DNA from: Pleurocapsa minor GSE-CHR-MK 17-07R
GTDB lineage: Bacteria; Chloroflexota; Anaerolineae; Aggregatilineales; Phototrophicaceae
Direction of reading: 5' to 3'
Assembly: GCA_019359125.1 (NCBI GenBank)
Contig: JAHHHY010000008.1
Location: 308,863-372,862 of the forward strand
Length of the DNA: 64,000 bases
The number at the start of each line of letters is the position of its first letter. The stretch's first letter is position 1. The notes under the pieces were generated by a model. That model made no database searches. It saw nothing but the letters and a program-made list of their open reading frames with translations, and was not told the DNA's origin. Of the stretch, positions 23,830 to 32,135 are shown piece after piece. A program made the translations under genes and the position numbers.

Positions 23830-25398
23830 ATGAAAGTACCACAGAACCTGACTATCCGTCGCAAGCTGATCCTGTGGTTTGCCGCGATCCTCACCATCGT
23901 GCTCGTGCTGTTCGGGGCCGCCCTGTATGGCGTCACCCGTTTTGCGCTGGTGCGTGTGGTGGACAACGCCCTTTCGAATTCTGTCAACGAAGTCATTGCG
24001 AACGCCAACGCGTATCCACTGAGCCAGTTCAATACGCCCGAAGAAGTCATCGTCGACCTGCCGGATATGGATGTGTTTACGACGGGCGGCATGATGGTGC
24101 AGGCGTGGCGCATCGACGCAGATGGCCATTCGCTGGTGGGCAGCTCGCGCAATATCGCTGAATATGCCGAGCCGCTGGACTTAAACGCCCTCACCAGCGA
24201 AATCAGCCTGCTGGCGCAGAACAGCGCCGGTGAAACCATGTGGTCCAATACCATCATCAACGATGGGGCGTGGCGTGTCATCAGCCAGCCGGTGAATATC
24301 TTCGACCGCATGTTTGTGCTGCAGGCTGCCATGCCGCTGGATCAGGTCAACGAATCCAGCCGCTGGCTGCTGCTGATTATCGCGATCGAGATGGGGCTGG
24401 CGCTGGTGGGCACCAGCGCGCTTGGCTGGAGCATGGCCAAGCGCGCCATGCATCGTATCGATGTGATTACGGACGCCGCGGCAGGCATCGTCAGCCGCGA
24501 CGACCTGAAGACGCGCCTGCCCTATGACGGCCCGATGGACGAGATTGGCCGCCTGACCAACGTGTTCAACGCGATGATGGACCGCATCCAGCACATGTTC
24601 AGCGTACAGCAGCGCTTCGTGGCCGATGTCTCGCACGAGCTGCGCACCCCGCTGACGGCTGTACGCGGGCACCTCGACCTGGTTCGCCGGTATGGCATGG
24701 ACCCTGAGTCGATGGATGCGCTGGAAGGCGAAGTGGCGCGCATGAACCGGCTGGTCAACGACCTGCTGATGCTGGCCCGTGCCGACTACGGCGGCATCTC
24801 GCTGGACAAGCGCGAGATGGACATGGACGAGCTGGTGAGCGAGATTTACCGCGACACCAAAGTGCTGGCCAAAGGCCGCGACCTCAAAGTGACTGTGTCT
24901 GATTATGAGCCGGTGCGCGTGAATGGCGACGCCGATCGCCTGAAGCAGGCGCTGCTGAATCTGGTCGGCAACGCGATCAAGTTCACGCCCGATGGCGGCA
25001 GCATCACTCTGAACCTGCGCCGCACCGACTCTGACGCGATTGTCGAAGTGGTGGATACCGGCCTGGGCATCAGCCATGAAGACCAGAAACGCGTGTTTGA
25101 CCGCTTCTTCCAGACCGACGAATCGCGCGCACGCGGCCTGAATGGCACGCCGGGTAACGATGGCGTGGGGCTGGGGCTGAGCATCGCCAAATGGATTACC
25201 GAGGCCCACGACGGCACGATTTCCGTGCACAGCGAGCCGGGCGAGGGCAGCACCTTCAGCATCCGCATCCCGCATGTCGAGCGCCGCCTCAATGGCAGTG
25301 ATGCCGTCACCCGCCAGCGCACCGGCCTGATCCGGCGCGACCGCACCAGCCAGCAGGCCAGCGTAAGCAATGGTGACAAGCGCAGCACCCGTTCATAA
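23830..25398 (+). CDS. Membrane sensor histidine kinase, partner of the regulator at 23111
   Basis: 522 residues. There are two membrane helices (about 16-38 and 178-202) around a 140-residue extracytoplasmic sensor without recognisable motif. A HAMP segment follows (to about 255), then HisKA with FVADVSHELRTPLTAVRGHL, and the HATPase with N box NLVGNAIKFTPDGG, G1 VDTGLGIS, F box RVFDRFFQ and G2 GVGLGLSIAKW. After the ATPase a basic 35-residue tail (RRLNGSDAVTRQRTGLIRRD) is unusual and may bind nucleic acid or lipid head groups. The sequence resembles PhoR/BaeS-type kinases; the stimulus is unknown. Confidence 0.93.
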   Translation: MKVPQNLTIRRKLILWFAAILTIVLVLFGAALYGVTRFALVRVVDNALSNSVNEVIANANAYPLSQFNTPEEVIVDLPDMDVFTTGGMMVQAWRIDADGHSLVGSSRNIAEYAEPLDLNALTSEISLLAQNSAGETMWSNTIINDGAWRVISQPVNIFDRMFVLQAAMPLDQVNESSRWLLLIIAIEMGLALVGTSALGWSMAKRAMHRIDVITDAAAGIVSRDDLKTRLPYDGPMDEIGRLTNVFNAMMDRIQHMFSVQQRFVADVSHELRTPLTAVRGHLDLVRRYGMDPESMDALEGEVARMNRLVNDLLMLARADYGGISLDKREMDMDELVSEIYRDTKVLAKGRDLKVTVSDYEPVRVNGDADRLKQALLNLVGNAIKFTPDGGSITLNLRRTDSDAIVEVVDTGLGISHEDQKRVFDRFFQTDESRARGLNGTPGNDGVGLGLSIAKWITEAHDGTISVHSEPGEGSTFSIRIPHVERRLNGSDAVTRQRTGLIRRDRTSQQASVSNGDKRSTRS

Positions 25399-25402
25399 AA
25401 AT

Positions 25403-25436
25403 GCGGGCGTGTCCGGAAACTATTGGACACGCCCGC
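25403..25436 (+). terminator. Hairpin at the end of the two-component operon
   Basis: GCGGGCGTGTCC (25403-25414) and GGACACGCCCGC (25425-25436) form a perfect 12-bp stem with a ten-base loop. No T-run follows, so it may act as an RNA-end barrier rather than a complete terminator. Confidence 0.55.
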
Positions 25437-25459
25437 TGAATCACCATACTAGTGCCAAT

Positions 25460-25487
25460 GGGCGACCCGACGAGTCGCCCGTTTTGT
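25460..25487 (+). terminator. Second hairpin, followed by a T-run
   Basis: GGGCGAC (25460-25466) pairs with GTCGCCC (25474-25480), then GTTTTGTT. It looks like a degenerate relative of the GGGCGnn...nnCGCCC palindrome family with a changed centre, used here as terminator for the rightward operon. Confidence 0.6.
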
Positions 25488-26866
25488 TATTCGCCCTGCG
25501 AGAACGGACGCAGCACCACGTTGTTGAGCGCGGTGATGGCGATGCACGAGCCAGAGCGCAGCCCGTTTTCAATCGCCGCGCGATAATGGATACCGCCGTA
25601 CAGGCGCGAAATCGCCGCTTCGTTGGCCGCCTGCGTGAACGAGAAGAATTCGCGCGGGGCGTCGCCACGGGGCACATGCGTCTGGTCGACGAAATGCACG
25701 TTGGTGCCAAACAGGGCCGTCAGCATATCGCCCGCCGCGCCGGAAACCACCGAGTGTCCGCTTGGGTATTCGGGGAAGGGCGGCGTCTGGATGAAGGGGC
25801 GCCAGCGCGCGCTGATGTTCTCGTTGATATAGGTCTCGGGGCGCAGCAGCAGCACGACGTATTTCTGTCCCCAGGTCGAGATGAACGAGTCGCCCAGCAC
25901 CATGCCCACCATCGCATACATTTCTGCTGCGCGGCCCAGGTCGAGATCGAGTTCCTCCACCAGCTGATTTTCGATCTGCACCCAGTGGCCAGCCGGGGTG
26001 CCGGTCTGCGCCGGGGTATCCACCCACCAGGTCGCGATAGCGCGCTGCTCTGGCGTCAGGTTGTTGCCCACATCGAATACTTCGCGCGCCTGGCGGTAGA
26101 AATCCGAGTCTTCCTCTGTGCTGAAGGAATAATTCTCCGCCTGCCAGCACACATTTTCATAGGGCAGGATCATGCTGCGCAGCTCGCCCCAGTAGGGCTC
26201 GGCAGGCTGCGACGCTTCCGGGGTGAGCTGGTAATCGCTGGGGCGGTCGCTGGGCAGCACATAGGGGTCGCGCTGGCGAATCTGGATGTAGTTGTCTTCG
26301 GACATCCAGTCCCCCAGCGCCTTACCCAGCAGGTCGCCATAAGTGATCGACAGGTCGATTTCTTCCTGCGAGATGCCGGCTTCCAGGCGCGCCTCGATCC
26401 AGGCGTCGCGCAGCGCGATGAAGGCCTGGCGGGATTCCGGCGTTTTGTCGCGGAACAACGCGGCAGCCACCGAGAACATGGTCGCGTTGATGACCGTATA
26501 CTGGTCGTACAGCGCGATGTTTTCGGCTAACGAGCCTTCTTCCGGGAATTCTGGCAGCGGCAGGTCATCCAGCCCGTTGAGCTGGAAGCTGAGCGAACGA
26601 TTGCCGGGCATGAAGGGCACCAGCGCCTCATACGCTGCGATGCCCGCGTAGGCATACACGCGTGCGCCCGACGGCGCTGACAGCGCATCGGCGGCCACGC
26701 GGTCGTAGATGACATTCATCCAGTCGACATAGATTTGGGGATCGCCTGCAAAAGACTCGGAGTCCAGAATCGGCTGGGGAATAAGCTGGGCCTGCACGGG
26801 CAGGGCTGCGCCTCCCACGATGAGCAGGCTTGCGCCCAGCAATAAGGCCGCGGCATGGCGTTTCAT
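25487..26866 (-). CDS. Secreted vanadium-haloperoxidase-like PAP2 protein
   Basis: 459 residues with a signal peptide (KRHAAALLLGASLLIVGGAA, cleavage near ALPVQAQ). The C-terminal part contains all three phosphatase/haloperoxidase motifs: K-x6-RP in KYVVLLLRPETYINEN, PSGH in PEYPSGHSVVSGA, and SR-x5-H in SRLYGGIHYRAAIE. These bind vanadate in haloperoxidases and phosphate in PAP2 phosphatases. The long helical N-terminal region is typical of the haloperoxidase-like secreted group. Activity (halide oxidation or phosphate ester hydrolysis) cannot be decided from sequence. AAAGGAAAG precedes the start. It is monocistronic. Confidence 0.88.
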   Translation of the reverse strand: MKRHAAALLLGASLLIVGGAALPVQAQLIPQPILDSESFAGDPQIYVDWMNVIYDRVAADALSAPSGARVYAYAGIAAYEALVPFMPGNRSLSFQLNGLDDLPLPEFPEEGSLAENIALYDQYTVINATMFSVAAALFRDKTPESRQAFIALRDAWIEARLEAGISQEEIDLSITYGDLLGKALGDWMSEDNYIQIRQRDPYVLPSDRPSDYQLTPEASQPAEPYWGELRSMILPYENVCWQAENYSFSTEEDSDFYRQAREVFDVGNNLTPEQRAIATWWVDTPAQTGTPAGHWVQIENQLVEELDLDLGRAAEMYAMVGMVLGDSFISTWGQKYVVLLLRPETYINENISARWRPFIQTPPFPEYPSGHSVVSGAAGDMLTALFGTNVHFVDQTHVPRGDAPREFFSFTQAANEAAISRLYGGIHYRAAIENGLRSGSCIAITALNNVVLRPFSQGE

Positions 26867-27085
26867 GACGGGTTCTTTCCTTTCAAAGCGAATACAAAGC
26901 GTGTATCTGTATACGGTAAACCCATTTTCAGATTTGCGCTGAGCCTTTCATCTGCCTGCTGCACTGCGGGCAGGCTACGCCTGACCTGCACAACAGGCGG
27001 AAGTGCGACGCATCTGCTGGCAAAAGTTGGGCGCAAATCATGTATAATCGCGTGGATTGTTAAGCACCCGTGTGTGAGGACCAGC

Positions 27086-27583
27086 GTGCCCATCCTCAAA
27101 GAAGGCGAACTCGATATTATTACCCACAGCGCGGAGCAGACCGCCCGCCTGGGCACACGTCTTGGCACACTGCTGCTGCCAGGCGACGTCATCTGCCTGT
27201 CCGGCGACATGGGCGCTGGCAAGACGGTCTTTTCGGCAGGGCTGGGGCGGGGCTGGGGCGCGACCACCCCGATGAGCAGCCCGACCTTCAATCTGGTGCA
27301 TCAGCATGCGCGCGCCAAAGACGATGTGCTGCTGTATCACCTGGACTGCTATCGCCTGAAAACCGATGAAGATGTCGAGAGCATTGGCCTGGAGGAAATC
27401 CTCGGCCCGCGCTCGTGTGTGGTGTTTGAATGGCCGGAGCAGATCGAGCCCTGGCTGCCGCCGGAGCATCTGTGGATCAACCTGGGCATCATGGAGGCGC
27501 TGCGGCGCAACCTGGTGTTCAAGGCCAACGGCAAACGCTATGAGCATCTGCTGAACGAATTCCGCGGCATTACCTACGGCTGA
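27086..27583 (+). CDS. tsaE: tRNA threonylcarbamoyladenosine biosynthesis ATPase TsaE
   Basis: 165 residues from GTG 27086, which has GAGGA five bases upstream; a much longer open frame from 26855 is not conserved and crosses the PAP2 promoter region. Walker A is SGDMGAGKTVFSAGL, followed by SSPTFNLVHQH and the family-typical YHLDCYRLKTDEDVESIGLEE and VVFEWPEQIEPWLP. TsaE is the ATPase that, with TsaB and TsaD, installs t6A at position 37 of ANN-decoding tRNAs. It leads the cluster tsaE-tsaB-rimI. A TATAAT at 27043-27048 lies about 40 bases upstream but has no good -35 partner. tsaD is not in the window. Confidence 0.9.
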   Translation: MPILKEGELDIITHSAEQTARLGTRLGTLLLPGDVICLSGDMGAGKTVFSAGLGRGWGATTPMSSPTFNLVHQHARAKDDVLLYHLDCYRLKTDEDVESIGLEEILGPRSCVVFEWPEQIEPWLPPEHLWINLGIMEALRRNLVFKANGKRYEHLLNEFRGITYG

Positions 27584-27628
27584 TCGTGACGCCGTCACCT
27601 TATCCTGAACAAGAGCAAAGCGTAAAGC

Positions 27629-28324
27629 ATGCTGCTGGCAATTGATACAGCAACCCAAAATATCAGTGTGGCGCTGCACGATGGTGCAGAGCTGTTTTAT
27701 GAACAGACGTGGCGCAGTGTCAATCGCCATACGGTCGAGTTGGCCCCTGCCGTGGAGCAGATGCTGCTGCGTCTGGGCGATGCCCCGCTGTCAGCGGTCG
27801 CCGTGGCGATCGGGCCGGGCACGTATTCCGGCCTGCGCGTGGGCGTGTCGTTCGCCAAAGCCGTGGCCTCTGCGCGCGGCCTGCCGCTGGTCGGCGTGAC
27901 CACGCTCGATATTCTGGCCTCGGCCCAGCCTCACTTTCAGGGGGGACTGGTGGCGGTGGTGCAGGCCGGGCGCACCCGCGTGATTGCTGCCAGCTATCAG
28001 TGGCGTCGTGGCCGCTGGGTGACGCGGGTCGAGCCGCAGACGATGGACTGGGAAACCCTGCTCAACACCATCGATGGCCCGGCACTCATCAGCGGCGAAA
28101 TTGACGCCGATGCGCGTGCCCGCCTGGCACAGGCCCGCCTGGATGGCATGCCGATCACGCCGGTTCCCGCGGCCGTGCGCCTGCGCCGTGCCGGATTCCT
28201 GGCCGAAGAAGCCTGGCTGCGCCTGCGCGCCGGCCTGGGCGATGAACTCGACGGGGCGGATGCCGCGGCCTTTGACCCGGCGCGCATCGTGCCGGTATAC
28301 GCCAAGACAAAAGACTCACCCTGA
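27629..28324 (+). CDS. tsaB: tRNA threonylcarbamoyladenosine biosynthesis protein TsaB
   Basis: 231 residues. The N-terminal ASKHA fold is clear: MLLAIDTATQNISVALHDG, NRHTVELAPAVEQML, and VAIGPGTYSGLRVGVSFAKAVA, which is the TsaB signature. TsaB is the inactive paralogue that dimerises with TsaD and docks TsaE. It lies 45 bases after tsaE, and rimI follows, the common bacterial order. The C-terminal third is more variable, as in other members. Confidence 0.93.
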   Translation: MLLAIDTATQNISVALHDGAELFYEQTWRSVNRHTVELAPAVEQMLLRLGDAPLSAVAVAIGPGTYSGLRVGVSFAKAVASARGLPLVGVTTLDILASAQPHFQGGLVAVVQAGRTRVIAASYQWRRGRWVTRVEPQTMDWETLLNTIDGPALISGEIDADARARLAQARLDGMPITPVPAAVRLRRAGFLAEEAWLRLRAGLGDELDGADAAAFDPARIVPVYAKTKDSP

Positions 28325-28412
28325 AGCTGCCCGCTGAAGGCCACGATGCGTCGGCATCCCGCTGCGCGTCCCTGTTCCACATGATATGCAGTTGAATTTT
28401 TGGACGCCGCCA

Positions 28413-29033
28413 ATGAGCTTACTGCTGCGCTACATGCACTTGCAGGATATTCCGGACGTAATGGCGATCGAGCATCGGTCGTTTACGCCGCCCTGGAGTG
28501 CGCGTTCCTATGCCTATGAGGTCAGCCAGAGCACCTACAGTCATATGGTGGTGCTGGAGCAGACCGCCCCGTTGGCCCCGGCTGTGAATCCCATCAGGCG
28601 CGCCTGGAGCCGGCTGATGCACCATCCCACCCACGGGCAGACGCTGGTAGCCTATGGCGGCCTGTGGTTCATCAATGGCGAAGGCCACATCAGCACGATT
28701 GCCAGCCATCCAGACCTGCGCCGCAGCGGTTTTGGCGAGCTGGTCTTTGCGGCGATGATTCACCGCTCGATTGTGCTGGGCGCGCAGTATATGGTGCTGG
28801 AAGTGCGCGTGAGCAATCTGGGCGCGCAGGCGCTCTACCGCAAATATGGGTTTGATATTCACGGCGTGAAGCCGAATTATTATCAGCAGAATCATGAAGA
28901 TGCTTACGACATGCGCCGCCCGCTGGCGTCTGACCCGGCTTATGTGCGCGACTTTCACGTCCGCTATCGGGCGCTGCTGGCCGCACATGGCGTGAATGAC
29001 CAGTACTCGGCGGGCAGGCCAGAGCCTGAATAA
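28413..29033 (+). CDS. rimI: GNAT N-acetyltransferase, RimI-like, with an internal insertion
   Basis: 206 residues from ATG 28413; an upstream in-frame ATG at 28386 has a poor ribosome site. The fold starts LRYMHLQDIPDVMAIEHRSF and the acetyl-CoA loop is PDLRRSGFGELVFAAM, followed by EVRVSNLGAQALYRKYGF and a final YYQQNHEDAYDMRR, all typical of RimI, which acetylates the N-terminal alanine of ribosomal protein S18. Compared with the usual 150 residues there is an insertion of about 30 residues near 45-75 (NPIRRAWSRLMHHPTHGQ) and a C-terminal tail of about 35. Its position after tsaEB supports the RimI assignment. Confidence 0.83.
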   Translation: MSLLLRYMHLQDIPDVMAIEHRSFTPPWSARSYAYEVSQSTYSHMVVLEQTAPLAPAVNPIRRAWSRLMHHPTHGQTLVAYGGLWFINGEGHISTIASHPDLRRSGFGELVFAAMIHRSIVLGAQYMVLEVRVSNLGAQALYRKYGFDIHGVKPNYYQQNHEDAYDMRRPLASDPAYVRDFHVRYRALLAAHGVNDQYSAGRPEPE

Positions 29034-29080
29034 GCTGTTCAAAAAAGGGTTGTCTGGGGGAAAGGCTGTTGGCGGATCAG

Positions 29081-29126
29081 GCGCATCCGGGGTGACTCGA
29101 ATAAACTCACCCCGGATGCGCTGTTT
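29081..29126. terminator. Hairpin between convergent rimI and cyclophilin genes
   Basis: A perfect 15-bp stem (29081-29095 with 29107-29121, GCGCATCCGGGGTGA) has an 11-base loop and ends in TGTTTT. It probably terminates the tsaE-tsaB-rimI transcript and may also serve the opposite strand. Confidence 0.75.
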
Positions 29127-29140
29127 TCAGGGATTGCGGG

Positions 29141-29629
29141 TTAGGATTCCACCACGCGCACGGTGATCATTTCGTCACCCTGGCGGATGCTGTTCACGAC
29201 ACCCATGCCGTCGCCAATGACCTTGCCGAACACGGCATGCTTGCCATTCAGGTGGGGCTGCGGGCTGTGCGTAATGAAGAACTGTGAGCCGTTGGTGTTC
29301 GGGCCGGCATTGGCCATGCTCAGCACGCCGGTTTCATGCTTCAGCGCCAGCGCCGACTTCTCGTCATTCCACTTATAGCCGGGGCCGCCGCGGCCGGTGC
29401 CGGTCGGGTCGCCGCCCTGCACCATAAAGTCGGAGATGACGCGATGGAAGCGCACACCGTCGTAGAAGCCGTCATTGGCCAGAAAGGCGAAATTATTGAC
29501 CGTGATCGGGGCTTCCTTGGCAAACAATTCGATCTGGAAATCGCCCTTGCTGGTCTTGAACTGGGCGGTGTACTTCTTGCCCGAATCGATGGTCATCTTC
29601 GGGGCTTCGCCGTAGAACTTTTCAGCCAT
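29141..29629 (-). CDS. Cytoplasmic cyclophilin-type peptidyl-prolyl isomerase
   Basis: 162 residues from the ATG ending at 29629 ([12 protein letters not shown]), with AGGAT upstream; the longer ORF to 29686 has no ribosome site. Active-site segments are [30 protein letters not shown] (catalytic Arg in FHRV), [17 protein letters not shown] and [12 protein letters not shown]. It catalyses cis-trans isomerisation of proline bonds during folding. No signal peptide is present. It is monocistronic. Confidence 0.93.
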   Translation of the reverse strand: MAEKFYGEAPKMTIDSGKKYTAQFKTSKGDFQIELFAKEAPITVNNFAFLANDGFYDGVRFHRVISDFMVQGGDPTGTGRGGPGYKWNDEKSALALKHETGVLSMANAGPNTNGSQFFITHSPQPHLNGKHAVFGKVIGDGMGVVNSIRQGDEMITVRVVES

Positions 29630-29786
29630 AGTAGTATCCTCGCTTAGATGTAAACACGTGCCCATAGCATACCACGTCCCGCCCATTGTTCTGAAGATTC
29701 TCAGCGATCTTTACATTCCCTTGTGCTTCCGGCGCATATAATCATGGTAGTGTTAATGAAACGCGTCTAAACCGATGAGCGAGTTT

Positions 29787-29816
29787 TTGGTGTTGCTGGC
29801 TTCACCTCCCTATAAT
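29787..29816 (+). promoter_or_regulatory. Promoter of the GAF/receiver cluster
   Basis: TATAAT (29811-29816) is a perfect -10 box, with TTGGTG (29787-29792, 4 of 6 matches) at 18 bases. It is the only good promoter found ahead of the 18-kb cluster. Confidence 0.55.
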
Positions 29817-29854
29817 CTCAACAGGCGTCATGATGCACTCGCATTGGACCGCGC

Positions 29855-30259
29855 ATGAACGGTGAAACGATGCCGCGCATTCTGTACATTGAAGATAATG
29901 ACGCCAATCGCATGCTGGTTCGTCGCGTGTTAATGGCCTCCGATTACGAGTTCGAGCTGGTGGAGGCCAACAGCGCCATGAAAGGTATCCTGATGGCGCA
30001 GCAGGACCCGCCAGACCTGATTCTGATGGATCTGAGCATGCCGGAGATGGATGGCCTGACAGCGACGCAGAAGATTCGGGAAATGTCTGCGCTGGATGCC
30101 GTCCCGGTGGTGGCGCTGACGGCGAACGTGATGACGGGAGACCGCGAACGGACACTGGCTGCTGGGTGTGACGGCTATATCGGAAAGCCGATCGACATCG
30201 ATAAATTCCCGGATGAAGTGATGGCCTATTTGAAGAAGCGTAGGATCAAAAATGACTGA
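29855..30259 (+). CDS. Single-domain response regulator (CheY-like), first gene of the GAF cluster
   Basis: 134 residues (ATG 29855; ATG 29870 is an equally good start). The protein is only a receiver: LYIEDNDANRMLVRR, phosphoacceptor in LILMDLSMPEMDGLTA, VALTANVM and the lysine in YIGKPIDIDKFPDEV. The layout matches the receiver type that serves hybrid-kinase phosphorelays (DivK-like). There is no output domain, so it must act by protein contact. It overlaps the next gene by eight bases. The kinase that would address it is at the far end of the cluster (39543-47756). Confidence 0.9.
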   Translation: MNGETMPRILYIEDNDANRMLVRRVLMASDYEFELVEANSAMKGILMAQQDPPDLILMDLSMPEMDGLTATQKIREMSALDAVPVVALTANVMTGDRERTLAAGCDGYIGKPIDIDKFPDEVMAYLKKRRIKND

Positions 30260-30803
30260 CGCTGCGAATACCCCAAAAGAAACTGCTACGCCTGCTGTGC
30301 CATCTTCCCCCACGACGTCTTCCGCTGCGCCTGCCCAGGTTACTTGGTCAGCGCCGCTGCCTGTTCCGGCCACGCCAGATGCCCCCCAGCGCCAGGTGAT
30401 CGATCCGCGTGATGCGCATGTATTGGTGGTGGAAGACAATGTGCCGAATTTCGTGCTGATTGCGCGCATGCTGGCCTTTATGGGCGTGCAGAAATGCGAA
30501 TGGAAAACCTCTGGCTGGCAGGTGGTGCAGTTTGCCGACACGCTGCCGCGCGTCGACCTGATCCTGATGGATATTCGCCTGCCTTATGAAGATGGCTATC
30601 AGGCGCTGCAAAAGCTGCGTGCCAACCCCCGACTGAAAGATACCTGCGTCGTCGCCGTTACGGCTGAGGCCAGCGACGATCAGATGCGCAAGGCCAGGAA
30701 ATCCGGCTTTAACGGGTTCCTGGGCAAGCCGCTGGACGCTGAACGGTTCCCCGAGCAGATTCGCAAGCTGCTGGCTGGCGAGGAAGTCTGGGAATGGAAG
30801 TAA
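30252..30803 (+). CDS. Receiver protein with a disordered N-terminal arm
   Basis: 183 residues. Residues 1-50 are a P/T/A/S-rich, probably unstructured arm. The receiver follows: LVVEDNVPNFVLIARML, phosphoacceptor in LILMDIRLPYEDGYQ, VAVTAEASDD and GKPLDAERFPEQ. The end of its receiver is closely related to that of the preceding gene (GKPxDxxxFPxxV/I), so the pair is likely a duplication. The arm could tether it to a membrane or GAF partner. Translation is coupled to the upstream gene by the overlap. Confidence 0.88.
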   Translation: MTDAANTPKETATPAVPSSPTTSSAAPAQVTWSAPLPVPATPDAPQRQVIDPRDAHVLVVEDNVPNFVLIARMLAFMGVQKCEWKTSGWQVVQFADTLPRVDLILMDIRLPYEDGYQALQKLRANPRLKDTCVVAVTAEASDDQMRKARKSGFNGFLGKPLDAERFPEQIRKLLAGEEVWEWK

Positions 30804-30869
30804 CGCACCTCATCCAACTCTGAAGTTATGATCTGCCCGACAAGGCATTAGCGCGTTTTGGAGCATCTC

Positions 30870-32135
30870 ATGGGCAATCCGCCACTACCGGGGCAGGCGA
30901 CTTCAGACCTGCTGCAAAAGCAGTATCAGGCGTCTGGCACGATTTACGGCTCCAGCGACCCGGTTGAAATTCTGGAAGCCATCTACAGCTTCCTCGATGC
31001 AGGCTTTGCCCGCGCTGAGCTGGCCCTGATCAGCCCCACGGACCAGACGATGGCGATCATCCAGGCGGTGGTCGAAAATGGCCAGGTGCGCCGGACCGAT
31101 ATCACCCGCCCCATCAGCGAATACCCCGCCAGCGATGCTGTGGCCGCGGTCGAAATCCTCAATGTGCCCGATGTGGCCAAAGACTATTTTCTGGAAGATG
31201 ACGAAAAAGCCCGCCTCACAGGCCAGCAGGTATCTGCGCTGCTGATGGCGCCGATGGTGACCGCGCAGAACCTGATCGGCCTGCTGCTGTTCACCCATCC
31301 CCAGCCGCTGGAAGTGCCGGCCCCGCGCCTGCGCGCGCTGCGCAACCTGGTCGACCAGGCCGCTGTAGTCTTTGAAAACCAGCGCCTGCTGATGCAGGCC
31401 CGTGCCTCTGCCGACTCGCTGGCCACTCAGGTGCAGACGCTGGCGACCATCAACCAGATCTCGACCGGCATCGCCCGCTATACCGACCAGCAGGAGCTGC
31501 TGAACTACGCCTCGTATGCTATTGTGCGTGCGCTCGACGTCGATCATGTCGGCGTGATTCTGCTGGACGAAAATCGCGATTTTGGCACGGTTGTCAGCGA
31601 GTATCCGCTGACTGCCGCGCTGAATACGACGCTGAACATGCGCGATAACCCGCTGATGAAAATGGCCCTGCGTGACCCGGACCGCCCGATCATCATCGAG
31701 GATGCCCAGAATGACCCGATACTGCCAGAAGACAATCGCGAGCTGTTTAAGCGCATCGGCATTTTCGCGATTGCGGTGGTGCCGCTACTTATCTCGGGTG
31801 AGGTCATCGGGTCGATCGGTCTGGACATCAATGAGCCCAACAAACGCTTCAGCGCGCAGACGACCGAGCTGATGGGCATCATTGGCGCACAGCTGACGGT
31901 CGCGCTGCAAAATGTGCAGTACATCACCGACGCCCGCCGCCGCGCCGATATACAGCAGCGCATTGCCCGCAACGAGTCCCTCGTCAACAACCTGTCCGCG
32001 CAGTATCAGCGGTCCTCCGATATCGAAGACCTGCTGGCCATCACCGTGCGCGAGCTTGGCAATGTGCTGGGCGCGCGCCGCGGACGCATCCGCCTTGATG
32101 TGACGCCTGCCGGGCAGAGGGAAGGCCAGTCATGA
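30870..32135 (+). CDS. Soluble tandem-GAF protein without output domain (GAF protein A)
   Basis: 421 residues from ATG 30870 with GGAG six bases upstream. Two GAF domains (about 25-175 and 185-345) are visible, each ending in the typical helix (VDQAAVVFENQRLLMQA and IGAQLTVALQNVQYI). A coiled-coil stretch follows, then a half-GAF tail (SDIEDLLAITVRELGNVLGARRG) that stops after its second strand. No kinase, cyclase, phosphodiesterase or DNA-binding domain is present, and no membrane helix. The stop overlaps the next gene's start by four bases. It probably binds a small ligand or a protein partner and joins the larger GAF proteins through the coil. Confidence 0.85.
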   Translation: MGNPPLPGQATSDLLQKQYQASGTIYGSSDPVEILEAIYSFLDAGFARAELALISPTDQTMAIIQAVVENGQVRRTDITRPISEYPASDAVAAVEILNVPDVAKDYFLEDDEKARLTGQQVSALLMAPMVTAQNLIGLLLFTHPQPLEVPAPRLRALRNLVDQAAVVFENQRLLMQARASADSLATQVQTLATINQISTGIARYTDQQELLNYASYAIVRALDVDHVGVILLDENRDFGTVVSEYPLTAALNTTLNMRDNPLMKMALRDPDRPIIIEDAQNDPILPEDNRELFKRIGIFAIAVVPLLISGEVIGSIGLDINEPNKRFSAQTTELMGIIGAQLTVALQNVQYITDARRRADIQQRIARNESLVNNLSAQYQRSSDIEDLLAITVRELGNVLGARRGRIRLDVTPAGQREGQS

